From assembly GCA_022559985.1 (NCBI GenBank), contig JAFJTR010000075.1:85006-149005 (forward strand): 64,000 bases of DNA, in the 5' to 3' direction. The position numbers and the translations under genes are program-made. Source of the stretch: Parastagonospora avenae f. sp. tritici 18332-5 (Eukaryota > Ascomycota > Dothideomycetes > Pleosporales > Phaeosphaeriaceae). Positions 57,066 to 64,000 of the stretch are shown here, piece by piece (the stretch's first letter is position 1; each line of letters begins with the position of its first letter). The notes beneath the pieces were generated by a model. That model was given only the letters and a program-made list of their open reading frames with translations. It was not told the origin of the DNA and searched no databases.

Positions 57066-59157
57066 ACGTGCCCGTGCGCGTGGTGCACGCGGAACACCAA
57101 AATACGTCATAACTCATCTATCTCAACACGCGATAACTCCACCAATATGGACCCAATTCAAGGTGCGATTGAATCAATCGAATCACGAGAATCAGGAGAA
57201 CAATTTACATATCAAGATTTTGCTGATCAGTTCAATGTTCAGCGATCCAAGTTGAGCCGAAGGCACCGGGGTCGGACACGCCCAGTGAGCGTCAAGAACA
57301 TCAGCCAGCAGAAACTCAGCCCACAATAGGAGTTAGAGCTTGTACGCTATAAAGATAGTCTTAAAAACGAGGGCTTTCACCTACGCGAGAGATGATCAAG
57401 AAAATCTCCTCTGAGATCGCTCAGCAGCCCGTTTCCGAGAGCTGGGTTACCCGTTTTATCAACCGCCACAACATCGATCTCATCTCAAAATGGGCCACCG
57501 GGCTTGACCGTACGCGTGTCCTAGCTGACTCTGAGGTCAAATATAGACTCTACTTTGAGCTGCTGAACGGGAAGATAGAGGAGTACGATATTGAGCCAGG
57601 CAACGTACAATATGGATGAGAAGGGCTTCTTGATGGGCCTCATTGGCAGGAGCAAGAGGATCTTTTCCCGGCGCCAATGGGATAAGAGAGAGGTTAGGGC
57701 ACCTCTCCAGGATGGATCACGTGAGTTTCTGACGCTTATGGCCTGTTGTGCAGATGGGAGCTCCCTGCCCCCAGGCCTCATCTACGCTGCTGAAAATGTT
57801 GCAATACGATCATCTTGGGTGGATGATATAAGCGCCAAAAGACACCAGGTGTTTGTAACCTCAACATCAACAGGATGGAGCAACGATGACGTCGGTTTAG
57901 CCTGGCTAGAGCAGGTTTTTGACCGCCACACGAAGCAGAAAGCTCGACGCGGGCGAGATTACCGATTGCTTATCGTTGATGGCCATGGCAGTCACCTGAC
58001 GATGGCTTTTATCAGCTACTGCGACCGCAATCGAATTCTCCTGATGGTGTTTCCACCTCATTCAACTCACACGCTGCAATCGCTCGACGTCGTCCTGTTT
58101 AAGCCGCTCTCACAAGCCTATACCCAACGCCTTACTACTCACCTCCACCAGGCTCAGGGGCTCATTTCCATCGGCAAAGGTTACTTTTTGAGCTGTTTTG
58201 GGACGCCTGGGTGTCTGTTTTCAGTAGGGAAACGCTCATCTCAAAGGCGTTCGAAACAACAGGAATATGGCCAAAAGACCCCAACGTCGTGCTCAAAAGG
58301 TTCACTCGAACGCCTGAACGATCGCCCAGCTCATCAAGGCTCTCACCGTCTGATTGGCTACATATGGAGCGTTTAGTACGTGCTTCAGTGAAGGATACCC
58401 GGCAGGGTGAGGCCAAAAAGTTGAGCCTTACCCTTCATCAATTCTCCGTCCAAAACCAGCTTTTACAGCATGAAAACAAGGGTCTATACGAAGCTCTTCA
58501 ACACCAAAAGAAGCACAAAAAGAAGAGCAAGGCCTTTGACCTTCAACAGCGCCAAGAGTTTCATGGTGGTGCTGTCTTCTGGTCTCCTCGAAAGGTTAGA
58601 GAGGCCCTTGCAAGGGAGAAGGTCAGGGCTGACGATGAGATGGAGGAGAAACTCCAAAAAGCTCGACGGAAGGAGTCATGTGAAGCTGCCAAACTCCGGC
58701 GTCAAGTTGAGCTAGAGGACAGGCGTACAGAACGAGAGAGACTCAAGGTGGTGAGGGAGAAGGAGAAGGCTGAAAAGCAGGCTGAACGCGAGCGTCAGAA
58801 ACACCAACGAGACGTTGAAAAAGCTATACAATTGTCCCAAAAGGGTAAGCGCAAAGCCTTACGAGCTCCCTCCTCAAAAAACAAGCGTCAGAAACGCGTT
58901 GGGGATGCTGCAGGTGGTGCTCAAGTTCCACCTGCGCTATCTCCTCCACCACCACGGGTGACGTCACGTGGCCGCAACGTTAAGCTTCCAAGTAAATTTA
59001 AATAGTGCAAAATGATCGCAAGGTCCTGTTCACCAAACCTCTAAGAAATCTCGTGATAGTAGCTATCGTACGCGTTGTTGTAGCCTCATTTTTGCGATCT
59101 CAGAAATGGTGTTCCGCGTGCACCACGCGAATCCGTGCACCAAGCGCACGGGCACGT
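57066..59157 (+). mobile_element. Pogo-like DNA transposon, element 2
   Basis: This 2092-bp element begins ACGTGCCCGTGCGC and ends with the inverted complement, flanked by TA on both sides. The right inverted repeat has 17 extra nt relative to the left. Terminal sequences differ from element 1 outside but share the inner GGAACACC box. It holds one plus-strand transposase gene, in the opposite orientation to that of element 1. The left TA (57064-57065) is shared with element 1, so the two elements abut with no other DNA between them. Confidence 0.88.
57147..59005 (+). pseudogene. Element 2 transposase (DDE_1, pogo type), broken
   Basis: The gene starts with MDPIQGAIESIESRE at 57147 and the helix-turn-helix FTYQDFADQFNVQRSKLSRRHRG. 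A TAG follows near 57327 (after SPQ). A frame change occurs near 57390 before the CENP-B-like segment (SESWVTRFINRHNIDLI). Another lies near 57605, just before YNMDEKGFLMG, and a third near 58190 after HLHQAQGLISIGKG. The DDE_1 core between them has LLIVDGHGSHLT and FPPHSTHTLQSLDV. A coiled-coil basic tail ends RGRNVKLPSKFK at the TGA/TAG position 59003. The organisation matches element 1, but the sequences have diverged considerably. Unlike element 1, this copy has small indels as well as a stop. Confidence 0.85.
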
Positions 59158-59569
59158 TACATTAGATACTAATTAATCTACCCTGTAAATATCTATACAT
59201 TGTATTATCACGTTGTTGAGATATATAATAGGAAAGGTGCGTAAAGTTAGAGAGGTGGACGGCTCGCTTGTAAGGACGGCTCGCTTATAAACTACGTTAT
59301 GCGCAATTGCAAGGATTTTCTTTCCCCGCACATCAGTCTTCGGTTCTGAGTTTCCCGGGTTCTCCTGAATTGCCGAAACTCCAACTGCATTCGCTTTGTA
59401 TGTCGAATAGAATCTATAGGATTATCTTTGACCCAGTATATTGCTAGGACAGCCTGGTCAGTTTCCGTTGCTTTAATCCACTTTCGCGTGGCTGTGCGGA
59501 GTTCTACATCCGTCTACATCATACTTAACCTAGACGCTGAAGGACGACAGTCCGCAGTTACAGTCCGCG
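59158..59569. other. Spacer between element 2 and the glycoside hydrolase gene
   Basis: The first 90 bases are AT-rich. A 17-bp tandem duplication (GGACGGCTCGCTTGTAA at 59257-59273, then GGACGGCTCGCTTATAA at 59274-59290, one mismatch) is visible. The remaining 280 bases should hold the hydrolase promoter. No gene is seen. Confidence 0.55.
59257..59290. repeat. 17-bp tandem duplication
   Basis: Two adjacent 17-bp units differ at a single position (G/A). They lie 100 bp right of element 2 and could be local slippage or a decayed TE border. Confidence 0.75.
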
Positions 59570-62106
59570 ATGTCGTTATTAGCAAAGGCGCTGCTAACAC
59601 TTTTGACCCTGATCGTAAGCACCTTAGCCGCCCTGCCCGCATCGTATGATGTTGCTTGGAGCACGCCTGGCGTGAATAGATCCGCCGATTCTATGCCTCT
59701 TGGCGGTGGTGATATCGGCATTAATACGTGGTTCGAGGATGGTAAGTTACGTTCCTATTTGACCTCGTGAATAGTGAGCTCAAAATCGATGACCATGTAC
59801 CTACTACTAACAAGCAACGAAAAGGCTCCATCTTGATGTACATTGCTAAGAGTGGTACATTTGACGAAAACAATTCTCTGCTGAAGTTGGGTCGCGTTAG
59901 GCTCTCCTTCCAACCAAACCCATTCGACCATGATTCCTTCGAACAGCGCCTGCTCCTCAACTCCGGCTACGTTCGTTTCACTGGCAAGGGCAACGCCACG
60001 GCCAAGATCTGGGTAGACATCTTTAATCCTGTTGTTCACGTCGAGATTAACAGCCCAGAAAAAATCGCCCTGAAGCTCGCCTATGAGAATTGGCGGTTCG
60101 AGGACCGAGAGCTTGTCAACGAGGAGCGCAATCAGGGGTCATGGGGGCTGTACACCTCCAAAGTTCGAAATGGTACGACATATGCCGATGATATCGGCTT
60201 CCATGAGAATGGCGTTTTGATGAGTCATCGCAACGACAAACTTGACCTCTGGGACTTCCAGCTCAAGCAGCAAGGGCTTGAGAAGCATGCTGAAAGGATG
60301 TACAATCCTATGCGCAACAATGAGTTCGGTATCTTTGTACACTCTGAGCAGCTTCAACCTGGAGATATTACTAACGGAACATACGTCAATACCACCTTCA
60401 AAGCCTGGAATCTGGACGCGAAAACCGCTCGCAAGTCTTTCAAAGTCAACTTCACCCTACACCAGGCTCAGACCAGTAGTCATAAGGAGTGGTACGATGG
60501 TCTCAAGAGTGTCATGAACTCTGCCATCAATGCAACTCAGGAGGCATCACTTGAATGGTGGCGCGATTGGTGGGACCGATCTTACATCATCATAAATGAG
60601 GACCAAGGTGAAGATGATCCAGGGTTCCAAGTTGGCAAAAACTACCAAATCTGGAGATTTTTAATGGGTTGTAACGCGCTGGGAGCGTGGCCTACGAAAT
60701 TCAATGGCGGCCTTTGGACTTTTGACCCAGCCTATGTCAACAAGTTCCGCCCGTATACGCCCGATCATCGCCGTTGGGGAGGCGGCACGTTCACTGCGCA
60801 AAACCAACGTCTACTGTACTGGCCTTTACTACGATCTGGTGACTTCGACGCCATGACTCAGCAATTCGACTTCTACAGGCGTATCACGCCCAATGCTGTG
60901 ATCCGTGGCCAGGTCTACCAGGGTATTGATGCGGCTTATTTCCTCGAGCAGATTGATAACACCGGTCTTTCCAACGTCTTTGAATACGATGCTCAGTACT
61001 ACGATGATGATCAGAACACTCCCCGTCCCGACTTCTTTCCGGATGGCGAACTGTGGAATGTGTGGCTCAATCATATGCAAGATACGGCGAAGTGAGTATA
61101 TCCCATGTTCTGCTTTGTTCACTTGGCGTACGTTTGATATTACCTCGATAACAATCCCTTCTTACTTGTTTGAAGTTCTCAGTGCCAGGCTGACGTGCAG
61201 ATTTCCAGCGAGTTTGCCGACATGATTCTCCAGGCCAACATTTACTCCGGATATAATGTTAAGCCCTACCTCGAATTCATAGAGTACCAGCTAGCCTGGT
61301 TCGACAAGTACTACACCAAAAAGATGCAGGAGCGCACACCATGGGGCTTAACCGGGTTATATGGCAACCTGTCTCTCGTTATTTATCCTGGCTCTGGTGC
61401 AGAGACATACAAAGAGTCATACAACCCCGTTTCGACCCTCGCTGGCCTTCGAAAAGTGCTTCACGATCTTCTCGAGGTTGGTGAGTTCAAGCTTGAGAAC
61501 AGAACCTACTACACTACCTACCTCGCGCGCATCCCTTCAAACCAACTGCGTCAGCAACAGGGCCACACATGCATCTCGCCTGCCGAGGCTTATACTCGTG
61601 TACAGAATAGTGAGATTCCGCAGCTATACACCGTCTTTCCCTGGCCCGAGTACGGTCTAGGCCTGCCGAACTTGACCTATGCCATCAATACCTATCTCTA
61701 TGATACCGAAACTCAGTCCTATCATGGCAACACCGGCTGGAAACAGGATGTTATATGGCTCGCGCGTATGGGCCTCACTGCCAACGCAACTGCTATGACT
61801 GAAGAGCGCTTTGCGCCCAGTACAGTCTGCAAATTTCCGACATTCAAAGGCCCGAATTTTGACTGGACGCCTGATCTAAATCATTTCGGCGCGGCGGCTA
61901 TCGGTCTGCAAGAGCAACTAATGCAGACATTTGTTGGGAACGATATTCGACTGCTGGGAGCGTGGCCTAAGACTTGGAACGCTCGCTTCAAGCTTTATGC
62001 ACCTCACAACACTACCGTCGAAGGTGCAGTTCTGGCAGGCAAGATGGAAAAGCTTGCAGTTTCGCCAGAGTCGCGGAGAAAGGATATCATTATTGGTCAG
62101 GATTAA
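59570..62106 (+). CDS. Secreted six-hairpin glycoside-hydrolase-like protein (DUF5703 type)
   Basis: Three exons (59570-59741, 59825-61091 and 61209-62106) with GT-AG introns of 83 and 117 bp encode 778 residues. A signal peptide of about 20 residues (MSLLAKALLTLLTLIVSTLA) is followed by the N-terminal block YDVAWSTPGVNRSADSMPLGGGDIG and a DUF5703-like beta-sandwich with SGTFDENNSLLKLGRVRLSF. From about residue 330 comes a helical toroid resembling (alpha/alpha)6 hydrolases (WWRDWWDRSYI, YQIWRFLMGCNALGAWP, FNGGLWTFDP). The second acceptor is TTTCCAG at 61208, which keeps the frame; the CAG seven bases before it does not. Many N-glycosylation sites fit an extracellular enzyme. The family resembles alpha-fucosidase/rhamnosidase-type proteins, but substrate and catalytic acids cannot be assigned here. 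The frame is intact although the gene is flanked by decayed transposons. Confidence 0.88.
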
Positions 62107-62263
62107 AGTGATGAATGCTAAGAATATATATACATATGGCCGACAGGTTGATTGTAAATCAGAGTAGTCCTATAGAGCTCTCGTAGCTGATGTAAATCCA
62201 CTCTTGAAATTCGAGACAAATTCAGTGATCGTGAAGATTTCGCAGCTCAGCGAGGGCGTGGCA

Positions 62264-63215
62264 TTATGAACCTGATTTGATCTTACAGGTGTTGAGCTCA
62301 GCTGAGAGCATCATCACCTCAGCGCCCTTCTTGAGCTGGTCAATCGCTTCAATAATAGAGGCAGGCGATGAGCTCTTGTGCCGCCGAACGCGATCACGTA
62401 TCAACGTTGATTGAGCCTCAACCTCACGTACGTTGCTCGGCGTACGAGCCTCCCTGGGAGCCTCTGGCAGAGCAGCTGGAGTAGGCGTACGCAGCTGCAC
62501 GTCAAGCTTTGATAGAACAATATCTGGTCGAAGAGGCACAAGGCCTGCGCCTCGAAAGGCTGAGCATATATTAGCTGAGGTGAACGATCGGCCGAACGCT
62601 GCCTTGAAGGCTGGCAGGAACTCGAGCTTAGTGATATAGTTGATGCGGTGGCGGATCTGAGCCTCAACCTCGCGGCTGTACGCGCGCTTCAACGGCGAGA
62701 AGCAGCCACTGTCAAGTGGCTGCAGCAGGTGCGATGAGTGAGGCGGCATATAGAGAGCATAGATGTTGTTCTCCTTGCAGAGCTCTTGAAACTCAAGAGA
62801 GTGGTGGCTCTTATGGCCGTTAAGGATGAGCAGGCGACGCGCACCAACGACGCGAGCCTTCGTGTGAGCGTTGAAATGCTTCAGCCACTCTACTCCTAGC
62901 TCGTTTTTTGTCCAGCTATTGTCGCTAACTACGATCGCCTAGTCGCGTGGGATCTCTGCTTCCTTATACTAGGCAGATATATGATACTAGCCAGCGAAGA
63001 TGAGGAACGGCTGTACTGACCAGCCAGCAGAGTTGATCGCAGCGATCGCCGTCACCCACTCGCGATTGCCTGACTGGATACTCTTTGGCCTGCCTCTCCT
63101 CTCTGATCCTGTCACGACAAGCTAAGTCGTGATCTTGCCCATTATAAAGCTGTAAGGCGTACGCGCGCACGTAAGGCAAAGCCTCGTGCGACGGCTGCGG
63201 CCTGTACGATATATA
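62264..63215 (-). pseudogene. Pogo/Fot-like transposase remnant (DDE_1), broken by stops
   Basis: On the minus strand one frame reads SIQSGNREWVTAIAAINSA, then SDNSWTKNELGVEWLKHFN and RLLILNGHKSHHS, then MPPHSSHLLQPLDSGCFSPL. It continues to a Lys/Ser-rich end at the stop at 62264. This is the catalytic half of a DDE_1 transposase of the Fot/pogo group. Four TAG codons interrupt it at 62939, 62969, 62987 and 63122, without frameshift. Upstream of about 63170 the match fades, so the DNA-binding half is missing. The Asp of the usual D-G-H motif is Asn here (LNGHKSH). The terminal repeats are not recognised. It lies tail-to-tail with the hydrolase gene. Confidence 0.72.
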
Positions 63216-63228
63216 CTGTTCCGCACAC

Positions 63229-63250
63229 ATAATCGATGTTCATCGATTAT
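63229..63250. repeat. Perfect 10-bp inverted repeat (hairpin-capable)
   Basis: ATAATCGATG, TT, CATCGATTAT: two perfect 10-bp arms with a 2-nt loop lie just beyond the transposase remnant. It may be the border of an insertion or a chance palindrome. Confidence 0.6.
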
Positions 63251-63723
63251 ACGTTCCTTTTTGGCTGCATGGCGTAGCGGGTGCGGACCTGCGTCCTGAC
63301 AAAAGTGTTACGATCAAGGAGTTGGGGCTCTTTGGCAACAACGAGATCCAACAAAGGGCGCCAACAGCGGGGCTGTGCGACTGGTCACGTGACATACTAT
63401 CCCGCCAAGCGAACCATCCTAGATGGTATGACAACGTAGGATAGTAGGATCTCTTAGTATATAGATCTCAGCAATAAACGCTTATCGTTCATTGTCTTTA
63501 ACTTCGTATTTTAAGTTACCTAATACATTGTACTCTTTACAGAAGCACCCTCTTACTGTCTTACTACGCCCTAACCTCTGTATCTAGTGCCACTTTACTT
63601 ATTTGCGAAAACTAACTTAAGCTCTTTAACACTAGCTATCTAATTATTAGTTACTTAATAGGTTTTAACACTTTATAGACCCTTAAGATAAGTAATACTG
63701 CTATAGATACACCTAAGTCCTCT
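63251..63723. other. Decayed repeat DNA, possible LTR
   Basis: No gene is seen. The part from about 63370 to 63490 (an AATAAA near 63472 and TATA-like motifs) looks like the end of a long terminal repeat. From 63490 on the DNA is AT-rich with many TA-containing stop triplets, as in RIP-mutated repeats. The matching second LTR lies outside the window or is not recognisable. Confidence 0.4.
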
Positions 63724-63903
63724 TACAACAGTGGACACCGTGTTCGCTCTGCTAAGCTAGACCTCTACTATAGAGACTGCGCTAAGCTTAAGACATAGAT
63801 CCTCTAGTTTAACTAATACTTCTACTTAGAAGGCGACGCTCTTAAAGACAAGAACAAAGTTGTCTTAGCTACTACGTATATGCAAGGAGACTGTCACGAG
63901 TGT
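63724..63903 (+). pseudogene. Gypsy-type retrotransposon gag fragment, broken by stops
   Basis: One frame reads RSAKLDLYYRDCAKLKT, stop, IL, stop, FN, stop, YFYLEGDALKDKNKVVLATTYMQGD. The spacing matches the conserved core of the fungal retrotransposon gag domain (LxxYYGDRxKLxxWxLQFxxYFxxQGD...KxxLAxxYMxG). Two TAG and one TAA stand where Trp or Gln are usual, in keeping with RIP-like transitions. After 63903 the match ends abruptly at TGTAACGACGC, which resembles the start of another LTR. Confidence 0.6.
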
Positions 63904-64000
63904 GTAACGACGCAGGCAAGACAAGAGATCCGAACTCGGTGTGGTCTCACTCAGAGGCATATGGGAGTGCGTGGGAGAACCGTAACCTAAGATCAATTGA

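Noticed and set aside
59767..59824. Extension of hydrolase exon 2 upstream to 59767
   Set aside because: These codons lie in the first intron. The CTACTAAC branch point and the AAAAG acceptor at 59824 restore the conserved block across the junction.
1..64000. Search for tRNA, rRNA, CRISPR arrays and bacterial-type operons
   Set aside because: No T-arm-like motifs with matching arms, no regularly spaced repeats and no operon spacing were seen. A covariance-model scan could still find small RNAs.

Overview
This window looks like chromosomal DNA of a filamentous ascomycete. The protein families and the TE-rich right end suggest a dothideomycete, probably Pleosporales, but that placement is an inference from gene content and not a database match. 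The genes are monocistronic on both strands. Their introns are about 45-120 bp, mostly GT-AG with CTAAC-type branch points, and start codons often sit in a CACC/CGCC-ATG context. There is no sign of bacterial operons. By eye I found no tRNA, rRNA or CRISPR array.

Layout. 1-2.7 kb has no supportable gene. 2.7-5.3 kb (minus) is a Tudor staphylococcal nuclease. 6.3-6.8 kb (minus) is a small three-zinc-knuckle protein. 8.8-10.7 kb (minus) is a DIP5-type amino-acid permease. 12.2-14.2 kb (minus) is a Baeyer-Villiger-type flavin monooxygenase. 15.6-20.7 kb (plus) is a Rom2-type Rho GEF. 22.9-24.6 kb (plus) is a fucose/glucose-permease-like MFS transporter. 25.5-25.9 kb is a small hypothetical gene and 26.7-27.5 kb a four-TM protein. 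27.5-31.7 kb is gene-poor. 31.7-34.1 kb is a large disordered protein. 35.4-39.4 kb holds two tandem F-box-like paralogues. 40-41.7 kb is a frameshifted berberine-bridge-type FAD oxidoreductase. 43.1-44.1 kb is a UbiA-family membrane enzyme and 44.4-44.9 kb an acidic repeat protein. 45.0-46.1 kb (minus) is a two-TM protein. 46.5-47.8 kb is a Pro/Ala-rich frame with three in-frame TAG codons. 48.1-49.3 kb (minus) is an F-box-like protein, divergent from a DDHD phospholipase at 49.7-52.8 kb.

The right end (54.4-64 kb) is a transposon graveyard. It contains a zinc-knuckle transposase tail, two complete head-to-head pogo-like elements that abut on one shared TA, a further pogo-like remnant and a gypsy-type gag fragment. 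Most are inactivated by TAG/TAA codons of the kind expected from C-to-T (RIP-like) change. An intact secreted six-hairpin glycoside-hydrolase-like gene (59.6-62.1 kb) lies between these remnants.

The genes do not form one obvious pathway. The left and middle are housekeeping, transport and signalling genes. The 40-44 kb pair (broken FAD oxidoreductase plus UbiA enzyme) could be the residue of a small specialised-metabolism locus. The observations most worth following up are the triple-amber frame, the twin pogo elements with 17-nt asymmetric ends, two apparent GC-AG introns, and the decayed oxidoreductase.
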